Assembly (NCBI RefSeq): GCF_002980555.1 | Contig: NZ_PVBT01000001.1 | Coordinates: 1 to 64,000 of the forward strand | Direction of reading: 5' to 3' | Origin: Phyllobacterium myrsinacearum | GTDB lineage: Bacteria; Pseudomonadota; Alphaproteobacteria; Rhizobiales; Rhizobiaceae | DNA length: 64,000 nt | Shown here: in pieces, positions 54,805-62,417 of the stretch | Position numbering within the stretch: position 1 is the stretch's first letter | Layout: each line of letters starts with the position of its first letter | Translations under genes and position numbers: made by a program | Notes under the pieces: model-generated | What the model saw: only the letters and a program-made list of their open reading frames with translations | What the model was told of the DNA's origin: nothing | The model's database searches: none

Positions 54805-56664
54805 TTAGCGCGGCGGGATCGTCATCGCGCCGCCGATGGGCAGTTTGCCGGCAATCATCCGCGGATTGGCTGCCGCCAGCTTTTTCCAGTCCGAGCCCTT
54901 GCCGTAGATCTGTTTGGCAATATTCCAGAAACTGTCGCCGCGCTTGATCGTATAGGCCGATGGCGTGGCAGCTGCTGCGGGTGCTGGCGCTGCCGTTTCG
55001 GCGGCAGGCTTGGCGGGCGGTGCGGGGTCGGCTGCGGCTGGTGTGGCGGCCGCGGCCAGAACGGTGATGCGCCCGTCGGTGTAGGGCTTGTACGGCGTGT
55101 TCTTGGCGAGATAGTCCGATACCACGGCTTCAAGTCCGGGGCCGTAATCATAGGCGTTCTGGGCATTGCTGGCGAAAATCTTGTAGCCGTCACCGCCCGC
55201 GCGCATGTAGTTGTTGGAGACGACGCCGTAGGTTGCCGCCGGGTCAATCGGCTTCCAGCCGCTGCCGTCGCGCACATCAACGGCGGAAACGCGCTGGCCG
55301 GCGGGCTTTGACACGTCGAATGCGTATTTCAGGCCCGAGACTTGCGCGAAACGGCCCGCACCCTGGTCGATCTGGCTGACGCCGTTTTCCAGCGCGGTCA
55401 CCACGTCGGCCCCCTTCAGCTGGAAGGTCGACAGCGTGTTCTGGAACGGCAGCACCGTCAGGACTTCGCCCATGGTCACATCCCCGGCATCGATGGATGC
55501 CCGCAGGCCGCCGCCATTGATGATGGCGATGCTCATGCCCTGGCCCTTGACCCGGTCGAGCATGGCATCGGCGACAAGATTGCCCATGGAACATTCAACC
55601 ACCCGGCAAACCTCGCGTGCGGCTTCGATGACGCCGATGGATTCGGCCACCTTCTGGGCTTTCAGGGCTTCGATGGGCTTGGCCAGTTCCTTGACCCGCG
55701 CGAGATAGGCGGGATCGGGCACCACGGAGGAATCGAGCAGGATCGGCGCGCCCTCGCTCCTGATGACATTGCCGTCATCGTCGAAGGTGACTTTCAGCTC
55801 GCCCAGATATTTGGAATAGGATTTCGCCTGGACGATCGGCACGTCCCGCCCGGACGGTCCCTTGACGAGGGTCGGATAGGGCCCCAGCGCCTGCGGATCG
55901 GTGTTCGACAGCAGCGTGTGGCTGTGTCCGCCGACAATCACGCTGATCCCGGCAACGCTGGCGGCGATCTGCTTGTCCTTGACATAGCCGTCATGGTTGA
56001 GCGCGATGATCTTGTTGACGCCTTCGGCCTTCAGCGCCTCGACCTGCTTTTTCAGGGTTTCGATCTCATCGGCGAATTTGACCGTCGGTCCGGGCGTTGA
56101 AATATCCGCCGTGTCGGTGGTGATGGCCGATACAACGCCGATCTTCTGGCCGCCGATGTCCTTGATGACATAGGGCTTGTACTTGCCGGCAATGGGCGAG
56201 CCCTCGGCGGCAATGGTGTTGGCCGAAATAACCGGGAATTTCACCTTGCCGAGGAATTTTGCCAGCGTGTCGACGCCATCGTCGAATTCATGGTTGCCGA
56301 GGGCCATGACATCATAGCCGATGCCGTTCATGAATTCGGCGGTGTCGTCGCCCTTGTAGGTCGTGTAGAACAGCGAGCCTTGGAATTCGTCGCCCGCATT
56401 GAGCACGATGACGTTGCCGCCATCCCTGGAGAGGGCGGCGCGGCGCTCGTCGATCTTGGCTTTCACCCGGGCAATGCCGCCAAAGCACTCGTTCTTGTTC
56501 TCCTCCTCGGCGGAGCAGGTCGAATCATATTTGTTGATCGATTCCTGGCGCGAGTGGAAATCGTTGATGTGGAGAATGGTGAGCGTGTAGTCGGCCATGG
56601 CCGCACCGGCGGTCATGACGAGAGCCGAGGTGCCGAGCAGAATTCGGGCGAGGATTTTTGACAT
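54805..56664 (-). CDS. Periplasmic 5'-nucleotidase/metallophosphatase with C-terminal LysM domain
   Basis: 619 residues. A signal peptide (LARILLGTSALVMTAGAAMA) precedes the metallophosphatase domain: LTILHINDFHSR, NAGDEFQGS, ALGNHEFDDG and VIVGGHSHT give the metal ligands. A 5'-nucleotidase C-terminal domain follows (SNNYMRAGGDGYKIFA). After a Pro/Ala linker comes a LysM module of about 45 residues (YTIKRGDSFWNIAKQIYG), which binds peptidoglycan. UshA-type enzymes dephosphorylate nucleotides or UDP-sugars for uptake; here the LysM probably tethers it to murein. GGGGAA precedes the ATG. Confidence 0.93.
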   Translation of the reverse strand: MSKILARILLGTSALVMTAGAAMADYTLTILHINDFHSRQESINKYDSTCSAEEENKNECFGGIARVKAKIDERRAALSRDGGNVIVLNAGDEFQGSLFYTTYKGDDTAEFMNGIGYDVMALGNHEFDDGVDTLAKFLGKVKFPVISANTIAAEGSPIAGKYKPYVIKDIGGQKIGVVSAITTDTADISTPGPTVKFADEIETLKKQVEALKAEGVNKIIALNHDGYVKDKQIAASVAGISVIVGGHSHTLLSNTDPQALGPYPTLVKGPSGRDVPIVQAKSYSKYLGELKVTFDDDGNVIRSEGAPILLDSSVVPDPAYLARVKELAKPIEALKAQKVAESIGVIEAAREVCRVVECSMGNLVADAMLDRVKGQGMSIAIINGGGLRASIDAGDVTMGEVLTVLPFQNTLSTFQLKGADVVTALENGVSQIDQGAGRFAQVSGLKYAFDVSKPAGQRVSAVDVRDGSGWKPIDPAATYGVVSNNYMRAGGDGYKIFASNAQNAYDYGPGLEAVVSDYLAKNTPYKPYTDGRITVLAAAATPAAADPAPPAKPAAETAAPAPAAAATPSAYTIKRGDSFWNIAKQIYGKGSDWKKLAAANPRMIAGKLPIGGAMTIPPR

Positions 56665-56834
56665 GAACTGTTCCCCTGTTGCGGTCGCCTGATGCTGTCA
56701 CCGGTCGTTGGCATCCGTGTGACAGATGCGCCGATGCTTTCATTCCTTGGCGTGGCATGCAAGGGAAGAGCGGCGGTTTTTGCCGCTCGAGGTAAAGCCG
56801 GCCGGTACAGTGGCCTGTCCCGGCCGGCGATCTG

Positions 56835-57227
56835 TCAGCCGGTCTGGCTGCCGCGGCGTGTCAGCGAGAATTGCTGGCCGCTGGACGAGGTGCAGTTCAA
56901 CTGGCCGGGATTGACGAGGGCGCAATTGACCTTGGACTGCGTGCCGCGGGCGAGCGAGCGCAGGTTGATCTCGATGAGGCTGGCAGAGGCAAAGCGGTAG
57001 CTGCCTTCGGCCAGTTTTTCCTTGGTGTCGTTGGCGCGGGTCTCGAAAACGCCGCCGTTGAAATTCGAGAAGGCAACGCCCGATGTATCAAACCATTGGC
57101 CCTGCACGGCATCGGTTGGGCGGGAAGCCTGCACCGGTCCGTTGTCGTGAATGGGGCCGCTGCTCTGGCAAGCAGCAAGTGCCACTGCCATGGTCGCTGC
57201 GCTGAAGGCCAGTGAAATACGTTTCAT
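56835..57227 (-). CDS. omp10: Outer-membrane lipoprotein Omp10
   Basis: 130 residues; lipobox AVALAAC puts the acylated Cys at residue 20. The mature part matches Brucella Omp10: WFDTSGVAFSNFNGGVFETRANDTKEKLAEGSYRF, then LARGTQSKVNCALVNPGQLNCTSSSGQQFSLTRR (in pieces GGVFETRANDTKEKLAEG, KVNCALVNPGQLNC). It has two cysteines and an Inh-like small barrel. Omp10 is a surface-exposed lipoprotein of unknown mechanism. Start ATG 57227 is supported by the signal peptide; an upstream frame to 57290 is not. Confidence 0.93.
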   Translation of the reverse strand: MKRISLAFSAATMAVALAACQSSGPIHDNGPVQASRPTDAVQGQWFDTSGVAFSNFNGGVFETRANDTKEKLAEGSYRFASASLIEINLRSLARGTQSKVNCALVNPGQLNCTSSSGQQFSLTRRGSQTG

Positions 57228-57407
57228 CCGATCAATCTCCTGATGGGTTGCCCTCTTAAATGCCGCGAAAACCAAGCAAAAACAAGACATAAGTTTAATC
57301 AGCGGCGGAGTTTCGTCATCTGCGGTTTCTGCAAAACTGTTGTTTATAAGAAATTCACCAGCAACTTATCCACGTTCTCCCAACCTCGCTTATCCTTCTC
57401 CTCGTCC

Positions 57408-57727
57408 TTTCCGGCGGGAATGCTTCCGGAAACCTTCGAAAGTCGGGAAAGGATCGGCGCTTCGGCCTGTGGGAGACCCCAGGCCGGGAAGGTTAAGTCC
57501 AATCATGCTATGTTGGGCGAAACCGTTTGCCGGGGCGGGTGGTCCTTGGATCGCAAGCATCGCATACGAACTACCCAAGACCCGCGTTCCAAGGACCGCC
57601 CGTCATTCTCCTCTTTCAACAGCCAGACGCAAAAGCGGGCGTGGCAACGGGGAGGGAGTGCTGCAGAACCACGCACCACAGCCACGCAGCGGATATGAAA
57701 ACGGCAACCCTTGGGTTGCCGTTTTTG
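57408..57727 (+). ncRNA. Candidate structured non-coding RNA (unidentified), plus strand
   Basis: The 500-bp gap between omp10 and hss has no gene but many strong hairpins on plus: TTTCCGG/CCGGAAA (57408-57432); GGCCTG-T-GGG/CCCCAGGCC around AGA (about 57464-57485); and a perfect 13-bp stem GGTGGTCCTTGGA/TCCAAGGACCGCC (57538-57550 and 57588-57600, with one G-U pair) around 37 nt. The segment ends in the terminator at 57698-57726. Size and long-stem form recall 6S or another housekeeping RNA, but I could not match it to 6S, tmRNA, RNase P or SRP signatures. A near-consensus DnaA box TTATCCACG is at 57366-57374. Transcription and strand are unproven. Confidence 0.4.
57698..57726. terminator. 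Strong terminator at the end of hss
   Basis: AAAACGGCAACCC (57698-57710) pairs perfectly with GGGTTGCCGTTTT (57713-57725), 12 to 13 bp with a tiny loop, ending in T. It lies 2 bp beyond the hss stop on minus and may also end the plus-strand RNA candidate. Confidence 0.9.
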
Positions 57728-57728
57728 A

Positions 57729-59171
57729 TCAATGCACGAGAATGTTGCGGAATTGCCAGGGGTCGCTGGTGTCGATGTCTTCCTTGAAGAAGCCAGGACG
57801 GTTTTCCAGCGGCGTCCAGTCGGTATAGTGCCCCTTGAGCGGCCCGAGATAGGGTTTCTGGATTTCAAGGCAGCGGCGGAAATCGATCTCGTCGGTTTCG
57901 ACAATTCCAGCTTGCGGATTTTCCAGCGCCCAGACCATGCCGGAAAGGACGGCCGAACTGACCTGCAGGCCGGTTGCATTCTGGTAAGGCGCCAGTTTGC
58001 GGGCTTCCTCGATGGTCAGCTGCGAGCCGTACCAGTAGGCGTTCTTGTCGTGGCCATAGAGCAGGACACCCAGCTCATCCGCCCCATCGACGATCTCGGA
58101 TTCCTCCAGAACGTGATGGATCGGCTGCGGCTGGCCGGCGGCGCCGAACATTTCGTCGAGCGACAGCGTTGCCACGTTGGACGGATGATAGGCGTAGTGG
58201 CAGGTCGGCCGGTAGGCAGCCTTGCCCTTCTTGTCGAACACGGTGAAGAAGTCGGCAATCGAGATCGCCTCATTGTGTGTCACCAGGAGGCCGAACTGCG
58301 GTCCCTCGGTCGGGCACCAGGTGCGGATACGGGTATCGGCGCCGGGCTGTTCGAGGAAGATCGCGGCCTTGTTGCCCTTCTTCTGCTTGCGGGCGTTCTT
58401 GGGCAGCCATTTTTCATGCGTGCCCCAGCCCAGTTCCGCTGGCTGCAGGCCTTCGGAAATGAAGCCGTCCACCGACCAGGTGTTCCAGAACACGCCGAAC
58501 GGCTTCGGCTCGCCCGCGCGCTGGGTGTCGCGTTCGGCAATGTGAATGCCCTTGATGCCGGTCTGGCGCATCAGGCGCGCCCAGCCGTCGCGGTCATTGC
58601 GCGCCGGTTCGGTGTGCTCGATGCCCAGATCCCTGGCGAGATTGACAACCGCCTGTTTGACAAACCACGACACCATGCCGGGATTGGCGCCGCTGCAGGA
58701 GACAGCCGTGGTGCCGCCGGGCTTGCGGCGCTTTTCCGCCAGCAGCGTTTCGCGCAGCGCATAATTGGTGCGTTTCGCGTTGTCGCCGCCCGCATTGTAG
58801 AATCCGGCCCATGGCTCGATGACCGTGTCGATATAGAGCGAGCCGAGCTTGCGGCACAGGCGCATGATATCGACCGACGACGTATCCACGGACAGATTGA
58901 CGCAAAAACCCTGACCATCGCCTGCAGTCAGCAACGGCTTCAACAGCGTCTTGTAATTTTCCTTGGTAACGGCTTCCTGAATGAAGCGGATGCCACGCTC
59001 GTCGAGCAGTTTCTTGTTGGCATCACTCGGGTCGATGACGACCAGGCGGGATTTATCGAATTTGAAGTGGCGCTCTATGAGGGGCAGGGTACCCCGTCCG
59101 ATGGACCCGAAACCGATCATCACGATCGGACCAGTAATTTCTCCATGTACAGGCCAATTCGCCTTCGCCAT
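57729..59171 (-). CDS. hss: Homospermidine synthase
   Basis: 480 residues, full length for bacterial HSS. The NAD-binding Rossmann region IVMIGFGSIGRGTLPLIERHF opens the protein; NLSVDTSSVDIMRLCRKLGSLYIDTVIEPW and SCSGANPGMVSWFVKQA are conserved active-site regions. The enzyme joins putrescine units with NAD to give sym-homospermidine, the main long polyamine in many Hyphomicrobiales. TAGGAG precedes the ATG. Its 3' end is marked by the terminator at 57698-57726. No speC-type decarboxylase gene is next to it here. Confidence 0.97.
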   Translation of the reverse strand: MAKANWPVHGEITGPIVMIGFGSIGRGTLPLIERHFKFDKSRLVVIDPSDANKKLLDERGIRFIQEAVTKENYKTLLKPLLTAGDGQGFCVNLSVDTSSVDIMRLCRKLGSLYIDTVIEPWAGFYNAGGDNAKRTNYALRETLLAEKRRKPGGTTAVSCSGANPGMVSWFVKQAVVNLARDLGIEHTEPARNDRDGWARLMRQTGIKGIHIAERDTQRAGEPKPFGVFWNTWSVDGFISEGLQPAELGWGTHEKWLPKNARKQKKGNKAAIFLEQPGADTRIRTWCPTEGPQFGLLVTHNEAISIADFFTVFDKKGKAAYRPTCHYAYHPSNVATLSLDEMFGAAGQPQPIHHVLEESEIVDGADELGVLLYGHDKNAYWYGSQLTIEEARKLAPYQNATGLQVSSAVLSGMVWALENPQAGIVETDEIDFRRCLEIQKPYLGPLKGHYTDWTPLENRPGFFKEDIDTSDPWQFRNILVH

Positions 59172-59323
59172 TTTTTTGCTACTCCTAATTTTTTAATCTC
59201 CATCAATGAGGGCAGCGGTTATTTCACCGCTTCAAAGAAACCATAGAGCATAGTGATGACAAAGAGCAAACAACCGTTCACCCGAAAGGGGTGAAAACTG
59301 CAACTACTGTTAATTGAAATGCT

Positions 59324-60212
59324 TCAAAGTGACTTTAAAGCCGCGACAAGCCGGTCGCGGACAGCCATAATGCCTTTGTAATGCGCCTGCGCCTCGTTCA
59401 GCGACTGGAGCTGACGGGCAAAGGCTTCGGCCACGCCGCGGCATTCCGGGTGCCGTTTCAAGGCGCTCACCGGATCGAGATGAATGCGGATGGTGAAGAG
59501 AATGGCGCCGGATGCCGGCAGCTTGCGCAGGGTCTGGCGTTCGACGCGGATAAAGCTCTGGGTAACAATGTCCGCATCCGTGTAGCGTGCGCCCTTCTGG
59601 TGGCTCGACAACGGGTGGTAGAGATCGCCGTCCGGCTGCAACGACCAGTTCATGCGATAGACCGACCGGTCCGGCCGCAGATTGTCGAACATGCGGCTGA
59701 TCAGGCCGGCATTGCGTGTGCCCGCGCCGAAATCCGGCACCGGCGCGTGGATATCCTCCATGGAGCGGCCGAATTTTTCCAGAAGGGTCCAGGAGGAAGG
59801 GAAGGACAGCGATGCCGCCGCCAGATGCCAGCCGCGCCGTTCATCCTTGCGCATGAGGACGAGGTCTTCCTGCACCAGATTGGCGGCCCGATGCAGAAAG
59901 GGCGAACCGGCGCCGCCGAGCGCCACCTGCTCGTCCCAGCCGGTAATCCTCGCCGTCCCGCCGGTAAAGCGCTGGGTAGTGCCCGGCAAGATGCGCGCTC
60001 AAGAGGTCGAGCACTTCCTTTTGCGCGTCCTGCGTGCCGGGTTCCTCGACAAAAATCTTCCCCGCATGCAGCCCGAATAGCCGTCGCTTTTCCCTGAGGT
60101 AGGGAACGAGATTGGCGTCAATCTCGATCCAGTCCTTCAGGTCAAGCTGGTGCAACCCGATGGTGAAGGGTTGCGCCGAGCCGTCATATGGCGTGTGAGC
60201 GGGCGCACTCAT
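59324..60212 (-). pseudogene. Heme-dependent oxidative N-demethylase (DUF3445) family, frameshifted
   Basis: The ATG at 60212 overlaps the pepF stop as ATGA, so translation should be coupled. The first frame reads SAPAHTPYDGSAQPFTIG...LAGHYPALYRRDGEDYRL and then runs into non-homologous Arg-rich sequence; the rest of the domain (GWDEQVALGGAGSPFLHRAANLVQEDLVLMRK to the end, including SFPSSWTLLEKFG, NWSLQPDGDLYHP, FIRVERQTLRKLP) continues in another frame to 59324. One extra base near the CCC at 59935-59937 explains it; removing it gives about 295 residues, the normal length. The family oxidises amines using heme. It could be a real pseudogene or a sequencing error. Confidence 0.85.
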
Positions 60213-62068
60213 TCCGGGCTGTCCATCGCCTCCAGCTCGTCGATGATGCCTTCGATGACCGAAAGACCCTTCTGCCAGAATGCCGGATCGGTCGCATCGA
60301 GACCGAACGGAGCCAAAAGCTCCGAATGGTGTTTCGTGCCGCCCGCCTTCAGCATGTCGAAATATTTCTGCTGAAAGCCCGCATCGGCATTCTGGTAGAC
60401 CGCATACAGCGAATTCACCAGACAATCGCCGAAGGCATAGGCATAGACGTAGAACGGCGAATGGATGAAATGCGGAATATAGGTCCAGAATGTCTCATAG
60501 CCGGGGCCGAAGCGGATTGCCGGCCCGAGGCTTTCCTTCTGCACGTCCAGCCATATCTCGCCGATGCGGTCTGAGGTGAGTTCACCATTGGCGCGCTCGG
60601 TGTGCACCCGCCGTTCAAACAGGTAGAAGGCGATCTGGCGCACGACCGTATTGATCATGTCCTCGGCCTTCTGGGCCAGCATGGCCTTGCGCTCGCGCCT
60701 GTCGCGGGTTTTTTCCAGCAGCGAGCGGAAGGTCAGCATTTCGCCGAAGACGGAGGCGGTTTCGGCAAGGGTCAGCGGTGTTGACGCCATCAGCGCCCCC
60801 TGATCACCGGCCAGAACCTGATGCACGCCGTGCCCGAGTTCATGGGCAAGGGTCATCACGTCACGCGGCTTGCCCATGTAGTTGAGCAGCACATAGGGAT
60901 GCACCGACGGCACGGTCGGATGGGCGAAAGCGCCCGGCGACTTGCCGGGGCGGGTGGGCGCGTCGATCCAGTTTTTCTCGAAGAAGGCGCGGGCGATATC
61001 GGCCATCTCAGGCGCAAAACCGCGATAGGCCGACAGCACCGTGTCCCGGGCTTCGGTCCACGGGATCACCGCCTGCGGCGTTTCCGGCAAGGGTGCGTTG
61101 CGGTCCCAGTTGTTGAGGTAGTCGAGGCCGAGCCATTTGGCCTTCAGCGCGTAGTAGCGGTGCGACAGGCGCGGATAGGCCGCCTGCACGGCCTCGGCCA
61201 GCGCGTCCACCACCTCCCGCTCGACGCGGTTGGCGAGGTGGCGGCTGTCGGCAATATCGGCAAAGCCGCGCCAGCGGTCGGAGATTTCCTTGTCCTTGGC
61301 CAGGGTATTGGTGATCAGCGTGAAGGTGCGCAGATTTGCCTTGAAGGTCTTTGCCAGCGCGTCGGATGCTTTTTTGCGCACGGCTCCATCGGCGTCCTGC
61401 AACATGTTGAGCGTCGGTTCGAGCGCAAGGTCTTCCCCATCGACATCAAAGCGCAGTGCCGTCATGGTTTCGTCGAACAGGCGGTTCCAGGCGCCGCGTC
61501 CGGTGATCGACTTCTCGTGGAACAGCTGTTCGATCTTGTCGTCGAGCTGGTAGGGCTTGTCCTTGCGCAGATCGACCAGCCAGGGCCGGTAATGGCCGAT
61601 GGCGGGATTGCCGTCCATCGCCTTTTCGATCACCGCATCGTCGATGCGGTTGAGTTCGAGGCTGAAGAAGATCAGATGCGCGCTGGCATTGGTCATCTTT
61701 TCCTGGATGTCGCCATAGAGCTTGGCGCGCTTGGGATCGGAGGTATCGCCCGCATAGACCAGCCCGGCATAGGAGACGATCTTGCCGATCAGTTCTTCCA
61801 GCGCTTCGAATTCCTTGATCGCTTCGGCAAAGGCGCCGCCCTGGGGCTTGGCGGCTTCCGCCGCCAGATTGCCTTTCCAGCGCTTGGCGAACAGCACGGC
61901 CAGCTCATCGGCCTTCTGCAGGTCCGCTTTCAGTTCACTGCTGTCCGCCGACGGATAGAGGTCGGCCAGATTCCACTCGGGCAGGGCGCCGAGCGCGCTC
62001 TGATCCGCCTTGACGGCGGCAGCGCCGGACTTTGCGGAAGGCATGGGGTTCTTGATTTCGAAATTCAT
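60209..62068 (-). CDS. pepF: M3-family oligoendopeptidase F
   Basis: About 619 residues, all helical, with the zinc motif LAHELGHGVHQ (HExxH) and the downstream Glu in TLAETASVFGEMLTF; the C-terminal part GPGYETFWTYIPHFIHSPFYVYAYAFG contains the His/Tyr substrate-contact residues. It cleaves short cytosolic peptides of about 6 to 17 residues. ATG 62068 (NFEIKNP) is preferred to TTG 62089. Its stop overlaps the ATG of the DUF3445 gene by 4 bases (ATGA at 60209-60212). Confidence 0.95.
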   Translation of the reverse strand: MNFEIKNPMPSAKSGAAAVKADQSALGALPEWNLADLYPSADSSELKADLQKADELAVLFAKRWKGNLAAEAAKPQGGAFAEAIKEFEALEELIGKIVSYAGLVYAGDTSDPKRAKLYGDIQEKMTNASAHLIFFSLELNRIDDAVIEKAMDGNPAIGHYRPWLVDLRKDKPYQLDDKIEQLFHEKSITGRGAWNRLFDETMTALRFDVDGEDLALEPTLNMLQDADGAVRKKASDALAKTFKANLRTFTLITNTLAKDKEISDRWRGFADIADSRHLANRVEREVVDALAEAVQAAYPRLSHRYYALKAKWLGLDYLNNWDRNAPLPETPQAVIPWTEARDTVLSAYRGFAPEMADIARAFFEKNWIDAPTRPGKSPGAFAHPTVPSVHPYVLLNYMGKPRDVMTLAHELGHGVHQVLAGDQGALMASTPLTLAETASVFGEMLTFRSLLEKTRDRRERKAMLAQKAEDMINTVVRQIAFYLFERRVHTERANGELTSDRIGEIWLDVQKESLGPAIRFGPGYETFWTYIPHFIHSPFYVYAYAFGDCLVNSLYAVYQNADAGFQQKYFDMLKAGGTKHHSELLAPFGLDATDPAFWQKGLSVIEGIIDELEAMDSPE

Positions 62069-62417
62069 TTTGGCACCGTTTTTTGGCAATCGACCGCTTG
62101 TTCAAACGCGAATCATGAGAGATAGTTTCGGCGAGCCAGATGTTAAAAGTCCATTGGCGATTGTTCCAGTTGCGTATTCCGCGTTTACAAAACGTGCGTG
62201 TGTAAGACCTAAGAAGGGTGGATTCTGACGCCAAAAGGTCTTAATGGTGCTGTTAACCACCCGTTGACCATGTCTTGAATCAGCTTTTCGCGTCTGGGTT
62301 TTTGCCATGCTCTCAACGTATTTGTTCTTCAATAAGTGACCATTAACCATTAAATCGGATAATCCAGATATTCGGGGACTGGAAAAAACGGTCAAGGTTG
62401 GGACGACATTGTCAAAC
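62069..62417. other. Divergent promoter region pepF / DUF882 gene with TTAA-type sites
   Basis: No gene is seen in 349 bp. TAAGACCT (62203-62210) and AGGTCTTA (62236-62243) form an 8-bp inverted repeat around 25 nt. TTAATGG (62241-62247) and TTAACC (62253) give TTAA-N8-TTAA, and a tandem CCATTAA pair makes TTAACCAT (62343-62350) about 70 bp before the ATG. TTAA-N7-TTAA and TTAACCAT are the forms bound by CtrA in alphaproteobacteria, so cell-cycle control of the DUF882 gene is possible. Confidence 0.45.

Noticed and set aside
57340-57828. Overlapping short frames in the omp10-hss gap
   Set aside because: They run through hairpins and into the hss 3' end, with no homologous features; the region looks like RNA or control DNA.
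57732-59246. 504-codon frame on plus opposite hss
   Set aside because: hss on minus is a clear full-length match with a ribosome site; the plus frame has no domain and no ribosome site.
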